Shown: in pieces, positions 45,224-54,937 of the stretch
Numbering within the stretch: the first letter of the stretch is position 1
Layout: the number at the start of each line of letters is the position of its first letter
Source of the DNA: Anaerolineales bacterium
Lineage (GTDB): Bacteria; Chloroflexota; Anaerolineae; Anaerolineales; Villigracilaceae
DNA length: 64,000 nt
Assembly (NCBI GenBank): GCA_016928525.1
Contig: JAFGKO010000241.1
Span: 4,061 to 68,060 of the forward strand
Reading direction: 5' to 3'
The notes under the pieces: model-generated
The model's database searches: none
The model's input: only the letters and a program-made list of their open reading frames with translations
What the model was told of the DNA's origin: nothing
Translations under genes and position numbers: made by a program

Positions 45224-45248
45224 AACTTCCCTTTCTACCGCATATCCA

Positions 45249-45283
45249 AATGAGGGACAAGATAATCTATCTTGTCCCTCATT
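45249..45283 (+). terminator. Strong hairpin after dppC
   Basis: A perfect 16-bp stem, AATGAGGGACAAGATA (45249-45264) with TATCTTGTCCCTCATT (45268-45283), 3-nt loop, flanked by CTTAATT. It may reduce readthrough into the ATPase gene. Confidence 0.75.
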
Positions 45284-45309
45284 CTTAATTGGGATAAGGA
45301 ACACTTTGC

Positions 45310-46308
45310 ATGTATGACCGTTCTTATAAACTTCCGGTTCGGAAGAGGGATTTGATCCAGGTAAACGGGCTGGTAAAGTATTTCCCTGTGCGAGCGGGCT
45401 TACTCCAGCGCGTGACAAATTGGGTTCAAGCAGTGGATCATATCAGTTTTACGATACGGGAGGGGGAAACCTTGGGGTTGGTAGGTGAATCCGGTTGCGG
45501 GAAGACAACTGTTGGACGCACCATGCTGCGCCTGATCGAGCCAACTGCCGGAACAGTATCTTTTGATGGAAGAAATATCCTCGAGCTAAGTGAGAGAGAA
45601 TTAAAAGATATCCGCCGTGAGATGCAAATTATCTTTCAAGATCCTTATGCTTCGTTGGATCCCCGTGTGCCAATTGGCGAGTTGATCATGGAAGGGCTTA
45701 ACATTCATGGAATCGGTACCCGGCAGGAGCGCTTCGAAGTGATGCTGGATGTATTGCATAAGGTGGGTTTAGAACCATACCACGCGCGCCGGTATCCGCA
45801 CGAGTTCTCAGGGGGACAGCGTCAGCGTATTGGCATCGCACGCGCCCTGACTCTACTGCCCAAGTTTATCGTTTGCGATGAGCCAGTATCGGCACTGGAT
45901 GTTTCTATCCAATCACAGATTCTCAATATTCTCAAAGAACTGCAAGCCGAATATAGCCTGACCTATCTTTTCATTGCTCACAATCTCAGTGTGGTGGAGC
46001 ATATTTCCGATCGCGTGGCAGTCATGTACCTGGGAAAGATTGTCGAAATGACCTCGCGAGATGAGCTTTTTCGGAATCCCATGCATCCATACACACAGGC
46101 GCTCATCTCGGCGATTCCCATCCCCGACCCGCGCTTGAAGCGACAAAGAACCATTCTCAAAGGAGATGTTCCCAGTCCACTCAACCCGCCGACCGGTTGC
46201 CGTTTTCATACGCGTTGTCCACTTGCTGTGGATCAGTGTTCACAAGAAGAACCGCTTTTCCAGGAGATAACAGTAGATCATTGGGTGGCATGCTGGCTGG
46301 CAAGCTAA
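45310..46308 (+). CDS. dppF: Oligopeptide ABC transporter ATPase (OppF/DppF type)
   Basis: A 332-residue ATPase. Walker A is [12 protein letters not shown]; the Q-loop is [15 protein letters not shown]; the signature is [16 protein letters not shown]; Walker B is [18 protein letters not shown]; then the H-loop HNLSVVEH. The C-terminal oligopeptide-specific region has [23 protein letters not shown], whose Cys residues commonly bind an Fe-S cluster in this family. The DppD partner that usually accompanies DppF is not in the window, so the transporter may use a homodimer or a distant partner. Confidence 0.93.
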   Translation: MYDRSYKLPVRKRDLIQVNGLVKYFPVRAGLLQRVTNWVQAVDHISFTIREGETLGLVGESGCGKTTVGRTMLRLIEPTAGTVSFDGRNILELSERELKDIRREMQIIFQDPYASLDPRVPIGELIMEGLNIHGIGTRQERFEVMLDVLHKVGLEPYHARRYPHEFSGGQRQRIGIARALTLLPKFIVCDEPVSALDVSIQSQILNILKELQAEYSLTYLFIAHNLSVVEHISDRVAVMYLGKIVEMTSRDELFRNPMHPYTQALISAIPIPDPRLKRQRTILKGDVPSPLNPPTGCRFHTRCPLAVDQCSQEEPLFQEITVDHWVACWLAS

Positions 46309-46423
46309 AAGCACTTGGTTTGACTTTCCAAAGATGGGTGCTGTAAAACGTGCCCGTCTACTTTTTTCGTTGATACTCCAGAGTATAATGAATCCATCCT
46401 GTCGTTCATTGAACCGAGGGCCT

Positions 46424-49400
46424 ATGAACCGACTCTCTCCACAAAAAAGCTTCCACACCCTTGCCTATCTCATGTTGGCTGTCCTGCTGACATTTTCGTG
46501 CGCACTGCCGAGTTTGCCAACACGACAACCTGAACCAACCCCAACATCCGTTCAACAGGAATCTCTGCCCCCAGTTCTTGCGGAAGTTTTGCCATTGGAT
46601 GGAAGCCAACTGGGACCTGACCAGTCGATCACTTTCTATTTCAGCCAATCCATGGACCGCAATTCTGTCGAGGCTGCTCTTTTCGGACTTCCATCCGGCT
46701 CCCGCACCTGGAGCGACAACTCGACCCTGACGTTTACCCCCGACTCGCCTTACGAGGCGGATGCCGAGATAACGGTGGCAATTCTCACGTCCGCAAAAGC
46801 TGCGAACGGGATGCGCCTCGTCGCTCCCGTCACACTGACATACCATACGTCTTCATTACTGCGCGCAATGAACTTCCTGCCCACGCCTGCCAGCCGGGAT
46901 ATCGATCCGAAAGCCGCCGTGGCTGTGACGTTCAACCAGCCGGTCGTGCCGTTGGGCACAGACGAAAGCCTGCCGGAAGGCTTATCGCTTGATCCTCCGG
47001 CAATGGGTCACGGCGAGTGGCTTTCAACCAGCACGTACGTCTTTTATCCCGAACCAAGCCTGGCGGGCGGTGAAACCTACACAGCCAGCCTGAACACGGA
47101 TTTGATAAGCACAGGCGGCGCAGAGTTAGATTTGACAGGCAGTTCAATTGCGTGGTCGTTTGAAACGGCTTTGCCGAGGCTGGTTTCGGTGGAGCCCTCC
47201 AGTGAGCAGACTCTGGCGCTTGGCCCCACCTTCAAGTTGACGTTTAACCAGGCCATGGATCCGTTCAGCCTGGAGAACGGTTTTGTGTTCCTGGGAGGGG
47301 GTATTCCTGTGACAGGCGAGATCACATGGAATGATGACAATACGGTGATGACTTTCAAGCCAGACGAGCAATTGGACAGAAGTTCGACCTACAAATTGAG
47401 TATTACGAAAGATGCTAAGGCAGTCAGCGGTACACCCATAGCGTTGGAACAACATTACCAGTATTTCACATATGGAGACTTTAGCGTGCAAGGTAGTGAG
47501 CCGGCAGAGGGGCAGGCCAAGGCGGAAAATGGCAATGTACGCATTTTCTTTACCGCGCCGCCCAAACATGTTGATGATCTGGAAGAATATATCAGCCTGA
47601 GTCCTGAACTCTCCAATCAAGGTGTTTATCTTGACGGGACAACCTTGAACATCAGCGGATTTTATCTGCCCGAGAGCGAGTACACGCTGATTATTTCTCC
47701 CGATTTAGTTGATGAGTGGGGTCAGCCATTGGGGGGTGAATTTGAGCTCACTTTTCGTACGCCCGCTGCTACACCCAGCCTGAATGTGTCGTATTGGGGA
47801 AATGTCTATTTCGTGCGGCCAGACGAGCCGGTTTTGCGCGCCACTGCAACCAATATCCAGCGTGCAGACGTGTCTATTGCGCCGCTCACATTCAGCGATT
47901 TCCAGCTCCTGACCGGGCCGGGTGGTTATGAGGCCTTGCAAACCTTTGCACCCCAAAACCCAGTGACGCATTCATATAGCTATCGTTTGCCGCCCAGCCG
48001 AAGTCAACCGATCACTCTGCCCTTGGCAGAAGCAGGCGAAGAACTTGCGCCAGGTTTTTATCATGTTCAAGCAGACTCGCCGCAATTGAACCAGGCCGTT
48101 GGTAAGACAGATTTCAATGTCACCGCGCGGGCTGGCGGTTTCAACACACACATTTATTTGGTTGCGGCTAGCAATGTCAACCTGACGATCAAGATGGGCG
48201 CGACGGATGCGCTGTTGTGGGCTACCGATCTGCGCACGAACGAACCGGTCTCTGCATCGTTCACGATTTATGAAAACGAAGGGGCTGAAGTCATCAGCGC
48301 ACAGACGGATGCGCAAGGGCTCTGGCAGGGCAATTTCTCTCCCCAGGAAAACCCCGGTCAGACTTTTACGGCTGTGTTGAGCGAACCTGGCCAGGGTGAT
48401 TTTGGGGTAGCGCAAACTTCCTGGAGCAGCGGGGTCGGACCCTGGGAATTTGGCATTTCCTCGAACCCCAGGCCACCGGAACCGGAAACTTATTTATACA
48501 CAGATCGCCCAATTTATCGTCCCGGGCAAACGGTCTACTTCCGGGGCGTGTCGCGACAAGCCTTTAACGGGCGCTACACGCTGCCTGAGTTTTCGTCTGT
48601 TTCGCTGGAACTGCGTGATTACAACGGTCGTTCCCTCCAAACCTTTGACCTGCCACTCTCACCCTATGGCACTTTCCACGGCGAATTCCAACTTTCTCTT
48701 GAGGCGCAGCCCGGCTACTACTCGCTCACCAATGATGACTTGCGCGCTTATCTCTCTTTTGATGTGGCAGAGTACCGCAAGCCGGAGATCGAGCTGAGCG
48801 TCGTTTTCGCAGAGGAACAGGTCAAAGCTGGCGAACAGGTACGGGTTGAGTCTGAAGCGCAGTATTATTTCGGTTCGCCCGCCGGGGATGTGGATGTCCA
48901 GTGGTCCCTGTATGAACGGCCCACCTATTTCTACCTGCCCGGTTACCAGACCGGCGTGATTGACGATGATTGGCTGATCCCAAATTGGGCCAGAGACGGC
49001 AACTTCGGCCGGATGCTGGAAAGCGGCACAACGCGTACGAACCCGGATGGGACGCTCAGCCTGGATTTACCGGATATCCCCGTCTCAGATACGCCTCGAA
49101 CCCTGACCCTGGAGCTGACCGCCCAGGACGAAAGCGGATTTCCCGTCAGCGCGCGCGCTGAAATGATCGTGCATCCGGCGGATTTCTACATTGGCTTGCA
49201 GCCTGACCAGTGGGTGGGGCAAAGCGGCGAGGCGGTCGGGTTCGATGTTTTCACCGCTGACTGGGAAACGGAGGCCAGCCCTTCGAAAGCATTGCAGGCT
49301 GAATTCAAGCAAGTGGAGTGGGTACGCAAGGATCCGCCGCCCGAAGATACTTTCGGGGTACCAAGCTATGAACCGGCCTACACACTGGTAGGCAGCAGCA

Positions 49401-52327
49401 ATCTGTCTACTGGCGCGGACGGCAAGGCGCGCCTTTCATTTACGCCCGAAGAGCCAGGCACGTACATGCTGGATGTCTTTGGCGGCGGGGCGCGCACGCA
49501 AATCCTGCTGTGGGTCACGGGTGGGGAGAATGCTGCCTGGCCCAGCCTGTTGAACGATCAGGTCAAGTTGACTGCCGACCAGGTAACGTACCTGCCCGGT
49601 CAGGCGGCGAATATTTTCATTCCCAATCCCTTTGGCGAACGCGTGCGGGCTCTGGTCACAGTGGAGCGCGGAAAAGTGTTGAGCGCCGAAGTTCTGACGA
49701 TGGACGTGACTGGCTCGACGTATTCCCTGGACTTGACAGATGAGCATGCGCCCAATGTGTACGTGGCTGCCACGCTGCTTGGTCCAGATAACCAGTTCCG
49801 CCAGGGATATGTGACCGTGGAAGTCGAGCCGACGGCGCAGGAATTACAGGTAGAGTTGACCGCCCAGCCGGAAATCAATGAGCCGCGCGGCGAAATGACC
49901 TTACAATTGCGCGTCACGGATAGCGCAGGCGAGCCGGTTGCGGGCGAATTCTCGCTCTCGGTTGTCGATAAAGCCGTGCTGGCACTGGCCGATCCAAATT
50001 CTCCCGATATCCTGCCTGCATTCTATGGAAAGCAGTCATTGGGCGTGAGCACCGGTCTTTCCCTGGCGGTCTACAGTGGACGATTTGTGTTCCAGCCACC
50101 GGGACGTGGCGGTGGCGGCGGCGATGGTGTAATTCCAGTCCGCGAGGAGTTTCCAGATACGGCTTACTGGAACCCGACCTTTATCACCGATGCGGATGGC
50201 TTTGGCCAGGTGACTGTGACGTTGCCCGACAGCCTGACTACCTGGTTCGTTGAAACGCGCGGGCTGACCGTCGATATGCGTGTCGGGCAGGCTGAGACGG
50301 AAGTCGTGACCACCAAGCCGCTGCTTGTCCGCCCGGTCACGCCGCGCTTCCTGGTGAATGGCGACCATGTAGAGCTGGCAGCCATCGTTCACAATAATAC
50401 AGATGCAAGCCTGAGCACGACGGTCGCTTTGGATGCCAGCGGCTTTACCCTGGATGACCCTGGTCAGGCCTCCCAAACGGTGGAGGTGCCTGCCAATAGC
50501 CGTGCGCGCGTGACCTGGTGGGGCACGGCTGAGGATACAGAGCAGGCCGACCTGGTTTTCGCTGTCAGCAGCAACACGGGCGGCCAATCCCTCAGCGATG
50601 CAGCCAAGCCGGCTCTCGGTCCGTTGCCGATCCGCAAATATGTCACACCGCAGACCTTCCTCACGGCTGGCATGCTGACCGATGCGGGTAGGAGTCAGGA
50701 GGTCATCAGCCTGCCACGCAGCTTCTCGCCCACGGGCGGCAGGCTGGACCTGGAGATGTCGCCTTCGCTGGCTGCCTCCCTGCTCAACAGCCTGGAGGCC
50801 TTGCCCACGCCTTCCTGCACTTGTAACAACGAAGCGGTGCTTTCCTATTTCCTGCCCAACCTGGAAACCTATCGTGCTTTGCAGGCTTCCGGCAGGGATG
50901 ATCCTGTCTTGAAGGCGCGTCTCGATGAAAGCCTGGATGACAGCATTACCGCGCTCATCCGCAACCAGAATTCTGACGGTGGCTGGGGCTGGATCCAGGG
51001 CAGCGACTCCGACCCGTACATTTCAACATATGTGCTCTTTGGTTTGGGCCGCGCCCGTTTTGCGGGCGTCAGCATCCCGGATGATACTTTTGTCCGCGCA
51101 CATGAGTTCTTGCGAGGCTATGCCCTGGCCGATCCTGCACTGGGAACCTTCCAACCCTGGGAGCTCGACCGTCTGACCTTCACATTCTTTGCCCTGGGGC
51201 ACACCAGCGGCTTGCAGGAAGCGGATTGGCCGATTCTCGATACCATGTACGATAAACGCGACCAACTCAGCCCCTGGGCGCAAGCGCTGCTGGCGCTCAG
51301 CCTCGAAGCCACCGCTCCCAGCAATTCGCGCGCCCGTGACCTGATCGCCAACCTCGAAGCCACTGCCGTTCGCACGGGCAGCAGTTCCAACTGGGAGAGC
51401 GACTTCGGCTCCTGGCGCAATCCCGGCACGCCGTTGTATACCACGGCGGTTGTTGTTTATGCCCTGGCACAGCGCGATCCTGCCGCGCCGGTGCTAATCG
51501 AAGCCGTCCGGTATCTCTCTTCCACTCGCAAGGTGGGTAGGCTGTGGGGTTCCACCTACGAAGATGCCTGGGTTATTCTCGCTCTCACTGAGGCCATGAA
51601 AGGCTTTGGCGAGCTACAAGCTGATTTCACCTTTTCGGCGGCACTCAATGGCGCGCAACTGGCCAGCGGCGATGTCAGCGGTACCGAGATTTTCACCCCT
51701 GTCAGCGCCAGCGTCCCGCTTGAATATCTCTCACCCGCTTCTCCTAACGCGCTCGTCATCAGCCGCGAATCCGGCCTGGGACGCCTGTACTATCGCGCCT
51801 CGCTGCTGCTCAATCGACCGGTCGAATCGGTACAATCGCAAAATCGCGGTATGGATGTCAGCCGTGCTTACTTTGACGGAAATTGCAAAAGGGACTGCCC
51901 GCCTCTTTCCACGCTCGAACTTGCTCCCAATTCCAGACTCACCGCGCGCCTGACGTTGACCCTGCCAAACGACTCCTACTACGTCATGCTCGAAGATTAC
52001 ATCCCTGCAGGGACGGAGATCCTGGACCAAACCCTCAAGACCAGCCAGCAGGGCGAAGATGGGACAGACGTACAGGTCCTCTACGATACGGACGATCCCT
52101 TTGCACGCGGTTGGGGTTGGTGGTACTTCAACGAGCCGCAGATTCGCGATGACCGCATCACCTGGACGGCCAATTACCTCCCCGCCGGAACCTACGAGTT
52201 GACCTACACCCTCATTCCCACACAGGCGGGCGAATTTCGCGTGCTGCCCGCGCACGCCTGGCAGGCCTTCTTCCCGGACGTGCAGGGCACCAGTGCAGGA
52301 ACGATATTTGAGGTAACGACAAAATAG
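46424..52327 (+). CDS. Giant alpha-2-macroglobulin-like lipoprotein with a degenerate thioester site
   Basis: A protein of about 1967 residues. The ATG at 46424 follows GAGGG and gives a signal peptide (LAYLMLAVLLTFSC); the SC at its end suggests a lipoprotein though the lipobox is weak. Several Ig-like modules come first (about 45-440, each with a SMDRN/AMDPF-type SbsA-like motif). The macroglobulin MG domains follow, including YTDRPIYRPGQTVYFRG. The alpha-2-macroglobulin family core is near 1240-1330 (EFPDTAYWNPTFITDADGFG). The alpha-helical TED barrel begins near 1440, but the expected GCxEQ is SCTCNNE (Cys1465), lacking the thioester Gln. Family members trap proteases in the periplasm or at the surface. 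No pbpC gene is adjacent, unlike in proteobacterial clusters. Confidence 0.88.
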   Translation: MNRLSPQKSFHTLAYLMLAVLLTFSCALPSLPTRQPEPTPTSVQQESLPPVLAEVLPLDGSQLGPDQSITFYFSQSMDRNSVEAALFGLPSGSRTWSDNSTLTFTPDSPYEADAEITVAILTSAKAANGMRLVAPVTLTYHTSSLLRAMNFLPTPASRDIDPKAAVAVTFNQPVVPLGTDESLPEGLSLDPPAMGHGEWLSTSTYVFYPEPSLAGGETYTASLNTDLISTGGAELDLTGSSIAWSFETALPRLVSVEPSSEQTLALGPTFKLTFNQAMDPFSLENGFVFLGGGIPVTGEITWNDDNTVMTFKPDEQLDRSSTYKLSITKDAKAVSGTPIALEQHYQYFTYGDFSVQGSEPAEGQAKAENGNVRIFFTAPPKHVDDLEEYISLSPELSNQGVYLDGTTLNISGFYLPESEYTLIISPDLVDEWGQPLGGEFELTFRTPAATPSLNVSYWGNVYFVRPDEPVLRATATNIQRADVSIAPLTFSDFQLLTGPGGYEALQTFAPQNPVTHSYSYRLPPSRSQPITLPLAEAGEELAPGFYHVQADSPQLNQAVGKTDFNVTARAGGFNTHIYLVAASNVNLTIKMGATDALLWATDLRTNEPVSASFTIYENEGAEVISAQTDAQGLWQGNFSPQENPGQTFTAVLSEPGQGDFGVAQTSWSSGVGPWEFGISSNPRPPEPETYLYTDRPIYRPGQTVYFRGVSRQAFNGRYTLPEFSSVSLELRDYNGRSLQTFDLPLSPYGTFHGEFQLSLEAQPGYYSLTNDDLRAYLSFDVAEYRKPEIELSVVFAEEQVKAGEQVRVESEAQYYFGSPAGDVDVQWSLYERPTYFYLPGYQTGVIDDDWLIPNWARDGNFGRMLESGTTRTNPDGTLSLDLPDIPVSDTPRTLTLELTAQDESGFPVSARAEMIVHPADFYIGLQPDQWVGQSGEAVGFDVFTADWETEASPSKALQAEFKQVEWVRKDPPPEDTFGVPSYEPAYTLVGSSNLSTGADGKARLSFTPEEPGTYMLDVFGGGARTQILLWVTGGENAAWPSLLNDQVKLTADQVTYLPGQAANIFIPNPFGERVRALVTVERGKVLSAEVLTMDVTGSTYSLDLTDEHAPNVYVAATLLGPDNQFRQGYVTVEVEPTAQELQVELTAQPEINEPRGEMTLQLRVTDSAGEPVAGEFSLSVVDKAVLALADPNSPDILPAFYGKQSLGVSTGLSLAVYSGRFVFQPPGRGGGGGDGVIPVREEFPDTAYWNPTFITDADGFGQVTVTLPDSLTTWFVETRGLTVDMRVGQAETEVVTTKPLLVRPVTPRFLVNGDHVELAAIVHNNTDASLSTTVALDASGFTLDDPGQASQTVEVPANSRARVTWWGTAEDTEQADLVFAVSSNTGGQSLSDAAKPALGPLPIRKYVTPQTFLTAGMLTDAGRSQEVISLPRSFSPTGGRLDLEMSPSLAASLLNSLEALPTPSCTCNNEAVLSYFLPNLETYRALQASGRDDPVLKARLDESLDDSITALIRNQNSDGGWGWIQGSDSDPYISTYVLFGLGRARFAGVSIPDDTFVRAHEFLRGYALADPALGTFQPWELDRLTFTFFALGHTSGLQEADWPILDTMYDKRDQLSPWAQALLALSLEATAPSNSRARDLIANLEATAVRTGSSSNWESDFGSWRNPGTPLYTTAVVVYALAQRDPAAPVLIEAVRYLSSTRKVGRLWGSTYEDAWVILALTEAMKGFGELQADFTFSAALNGAQLASGDVSGTEIFTPVSASVPLEYLSPASPNALVISRESGLGRLYYRASLLLNRPVESVQSQNRGMDVSRAYFDGNCKRDCPPLSTLELAPNSRLTARLTLTLPNDSYYVMLEDYIPAGTEILDQTLKTSQQGEDGTDVQVLYDTDDPFARGWGWWYFNEPQIRDDRITWTANYLPAGTYELTYTLIPTQAGEFRVLPAHAWQAFFPDVQGTSAGTIFEVTTK

Positions 52328-52348
52328 TCTGTTTCGTCTTATAGGCTG

Positions 52349-52384
52349 ACAGGCCTTACAGGTCACCTGACTTGTAAGACCTGT
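52349..52384. terminator. Hairpin between convergent genes
   Basis: ACAGGCCTTACA (52349-52360) pairs with TGTAAGACCTGT (52373-52384) with one mismatch. There is no strong T-run. Related CAGGCCT/AGGTCT phrases occur near 37557 and 56327. Confidence 0.45.
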
Positions 52385-52426
52385 TCGACTTCATGACTTG
52401 TTCGACTTATCCCCCAACGCCATACA

Positions 52427-52941
52427 CTATTGTGACTTATGCCTGTCTCCCCGTAGTTCCCTGGCTTGATACGATAGGCCAAGCGCAATCAAAACGATAA
52501 ATACCACCAGGCCCAGCCCGCCACTCAGGTTGAGCGCCTCGGTCACCAGCGCTGCGCCCGCCAGCGTCGATAGCGCGATCAACGCCCAATCCAAGAACAC
52601 GCCGACCAGGATGACCCCAATGATTCCGCCGATGACAAAAACCAGCCAGGGCAGCCAGCCATGTTGGAGATGGAAAAGCGGCACCAGGAACTGTAAGGCC
52701 AGATAACCGCCCGCCAGGAACCCAGCCAGCCCGATGGCAAAACGCTGCAAGAAGACCGCTAACAGCGCAGCCAATAACCCGATGCCAAGGCCGATAATAC
52801 CCCCACCCACTCCGGGCTTTGCAGTAGGCGGTTAGCCAGTGATAAGCCAGTCACAAAGCCTGCCCCAGCCACGAATAGCCAGAAGACCTTGCGCCCGAAG
52901 AACAATAGCCCTGCGTCGATCAAAACGTTAAGAATTGCCAT
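52427..52941 (-). pseudogene. Frameshifted multi-pass membrane protein gene
   Basis: Two overlapping reading frames together form one membrane protein. The first (ATG 52941, MAILNVLIDAGLLFFGRKVF) gives the N-terminal helix region to ...SPEWVGV; the second carries GGIIGLGIGLLAALLAVFLQ and about six further helices to 52427. They meet at a run of five G on the minus strand (52799-52803). One extra G would restore a protein of about 171 residues resembling DUF4203-type membrane proteins. A sequencing or assembly error is as likely as a real frameshift. Confidence 0.7.
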
Positions 52942-52991
52942 GCGTACCTCTTACTGGATATCCTTGCGAAGGCTCTAAACCTTCGCAAGGA

Positions 52992-53765
52992 TTATTGTAC
53001 AAAAGGAAACCACATCCCTATCGCGGCCAGCGTGCAAAAGATAATAGCCACAACAGCAGCACCGACAATAACGTCGCGTGGCTCGCGCCGGTCCACAACT
53101 CGCAAGTCAGGAGTAATTCCCTGTACTTCCCAGTGCGGCCCGGCAAACCAGGCGAAGATCAGGCCGCCCATCAGGCCGCCGACGTGCCCCCAGTTGTCGA
53201 TGCCAGGTTGCAGACCCAGGAACAGGTTGATGGCCACCACAAAAATCACATTGTTGAGCGCGCCTTTCACCTGCGCTCCGAACAGTTTGCGGTTCTGGAA
53301 CAGGAAGATGCCTTCCGCACCGATCAAACCGAAGATGGCGCCGGATGCCCCAATCGAATAAGCGCTTGAAAACAGGAACGAGAATACGGTTCCGGCGAAG
53401 CCGCCCAAGAGGTAGAGCAGCAGGAAACGTCCGTGGCCATAGCGGCGTTCCAGACCAGCGCCAAAGGCGTTCAGGGCGTACATATTGAAGCCAATATGCA
53501 GGATCGATCCGTGCAACAGCATGGGGGTGAAAAAACGCCACAGTTGACCGGCACGGATGGCATCATTGGCCTTGGCGCCCAGTCCGACTGCGAGGTCGTA
53601 GCCATAGATAAACTGCGTCAACAGTTGTATCAGATACGCAATCACCGTGATGCCCAGGATCGTGTAAGTCACACGCGGGGAAGAAGCTGGCAGAGTAATG
53701 GGAACAGATCGCGGCTGGGGGGGAGGCGGAGTGTAGTTCTCTTCGGGGGGCTGGTTCATGTTCAC
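52992..53765 (-). CDS. Rhomboid-family intramembrane serine protease
   Basis: A protein of about 257 residues with a Pro-rich N-terminal tail and six or seven membrane helices. The catalytic dyad is Ser141 in GASGAIFGLIGA and His194 in NWGHVGGLMGG. LHGSILHIGFNMYAL (with Asn94) supplies the oxyanion region, and the loop-1 WR motif (LWRFFTPMLLHG) is present. It would cleave membrane protein helices. A GTG at 53765 overlaps the gmk stop (GTGA), and an ATG at 53759 is the alternative start. Confidence 0.9.
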   Translation of the reverse strand: MNMNQPPEENYTPPPPQPRSVPITLPASSPRVTYTILGITVIAYLIQLLTQFIYGYDLAVGLGAKANDAIRAGQLWRFFTPMLLHGSILHIGFNMYALNAFGAGLERRYGHGRFLLLYLLGGFAGTVFSFLFSSAYSIGASGAIFGLIGAEGIFLFQNRKLFGAQVKGALNNVIFVVAINLFLGLQPGIDNWGHVGGLMGGLIFAWFAGPHWEVQGITPDLRVVDRREPRDVIVGAAVVAIIFCTLAAIGMWFPFVQ

Positions 53766-54385
53766 AAAGTCACCTTGCGATGGTCCACGCGGTGATGCTC
53801 AGCAGCAATGATCGCGCCGACGGTGTCCACAGTTTTATCCAATTGGTTATCGTGATTGATGATTACGTAGTCGAAGGCCTCTGCCCGTTTCAGTTCCTTG
53901 CGGGCAGTGGCGATGCGCAGCGCCAACTCCTCGGGTTTTTCGGTCTTGCGAGCTTTCAGGCGTTCCACCAGTTCATCTTCGCTTCCAGTGGTGAGGAAGA
54001 TCAGCAGGGCTCCGGGCACCAACTTGCGGACGGTTTCCGCACCCTGTACATCCAAACGCATGACCACATCCTTGCCACTGGCCAGCGCCTCGCGCACCTG
54101 TTGTTTGGGGATGCCTTTGTAATCACCGTAAACGACGGCATATTCGATCAATTCGTTTTGTTCGATCATGCGGGCAAACTCTTCCTTGGAAACGAAGAAG
54201 TAATCCACCCCATGCACCTCGTTCTCACGTATGGGGCGGGTGTTGGCCGTGACTACAAAATGAAAGGGCATGCCACGTTCTTTCATGCGCTGCACGACGG
54301 TGTCCTTGCCTACGCCGGAGGGGCCGGAGATGACGATCAACAATGGTTGGGGGGTTAGGATGCTGAATTCGGGATCAGGGTTCAT
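53762..54385 (-). CDS. gmk: Guanylate kinase
   Basis: A 207-residue P-loop kinase converting GMP to GDP. Walker A is SGPSGVGKDTVVQRM. The GMP-binding loop ANTRPIRENEVHGVDYFF replaces the usual TTRxPRxGE. VQGAETVRK supplies the acidic Mg region. The ATG at 54385 is preferred: TACAAT lies 6 nt upstream and the further open frame would cross the promoter hairpin. The gene shares a 70-bp divergent intergenic region with the zinc-ribbon gene and overlaps rhomboid downstream. Confidence 0.93.
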   Translation of the reverse strand: MNPDPEFSILTPQPLLIVISGPSGVGKDTVVQRMKERGMPFHFVVTANTRPIRENEVHGVDYFFVSKEEFARMIEQNELIEYAVVYGDYKGIPKQQVREALASGKDVVMRLDVQGAETVRKLVPGALLIFLTTGSEDELVERLKARKTEKPEELALRIATARKELKRAEAFDYVIINHDNQLDKTVDTVGAIIAAEHHRVDHRKVTL

Positions 54386-54455
54386 ACGCGTATTGTATCT
54401 TAAACAAACCCTAAAGGTCTTCAAGACCTTTTGGGTTTTTGATACAATTTGGAAC
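54386..54455. promoter_or_regulatory. Symmetric divergent promoter with central hairpin
   Basis: GATACAAT occurs in opposite orientation near both ends: plus-strand TACAAT (54443-54448, with TTCAAG at 54420-54425 and a 17-nt spacer) for the zinc-ribbon gene; minus-strand TACAAT (54392-54397) for gmk. Between them lies a near-perfect hairpin, AACCCTAAAGGTCTT with AAGACCTTTTGGGTT. Each -10 box ends 6-7 nt before its ATG, so both messages may be leaderless. Confidence 0.6.
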
Positions 54456-54857
54456 ATGCCAACCTACGATTTTATCTGTCTCGATTGTAAAAAACGTTTC
54501 GACCTGTTCATGACCTACAGCGAATACGGGACCAAACCCACAGTCTGCTCCCATTGTGGCAGCCAGAACACGCGCCGGCGCATGACCCGCGTGCGCGTCG
54601 CCAGGTCAGAGGAGAGCCGCTTAGCAGGTCTCGAAGACTTTGCCGACCCGTCTGCGTTGGAAGGGTTGGAAGATAACCCGCGGGAATTGGGCCGCATGAT
54701 GCGCAAGATGGGGAAGGAAATGGGCGAGGAGTTGCCCCCTGAATTCGACGAGGTGGTAGATCGATTGGAGAAGGGCCAGTCGCCGGAGGAGATCGAGTCC
54801 TCGTTGCCAGACCTGGGCGGGGATGATGGCGGCGGTGGCTTTGATGACGATTTCTAG
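54456..54857 (+). CDS. FmdB-type zinc-ribbon protein
   Basis: A 133-residue protein. The N-terminus PTYDFICLDCKKRFDLFM with a later VCSHCGSQNTRRRM forms a CxxC...CxxC zinc ribbon of the FmdB/regulatory type. The rest is acidic and helical (many Glu/Asp), ending in a Gly/Asp-rich GGDDGGGGFDDDF tail, probably disordered. A role in nucleic-acid or protein binding is inferred; no specific partner can be named. Confidence 0.8.
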   Translation: MPTYDFICLDCKKRFDLFMTYSEYGTKPTVCSHCGSQNTRRRMTRVRVARSEESRLAGLEDFADPSALEGLEDNPRELGRMMRKMGKEMGEELPPEFDEVVDRLEKGQSPEEIESSLPDLGGDDGGGGFDDDF

Positions 54858-54863
54858 AATGCC

Positions 54864-54893
54864 AGGAGCGGACGAAAAGTCCGCTCCTTTTTT
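54864..54893 (+). terminator. Intrinsic terminator after the zinc-ribbon gene
   Basis: A perfect 10-bp stem AGGAGCGGAC / GTCCGCTCCT with loop GAAAA and a run of six T. Confidence 0.9.
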
Positions 54894-54896
54894 GTC

Positions 54897-54935
54897 TGTC
54901 ATTGCGAGCCGCCGAAGTGCGGCGGGGCAATGACA
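54897..54935. repeat. Dispersed TGTCATTGCGAG repeat, short copy 5
   Basis: TGTCATTGCGAGCCGCC and a right arm GGCGGGGCAATGACA form a compact hairpin, the smallest copy in the window. Confidence 0.75.
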
Positions 54936-54937
54936 AA

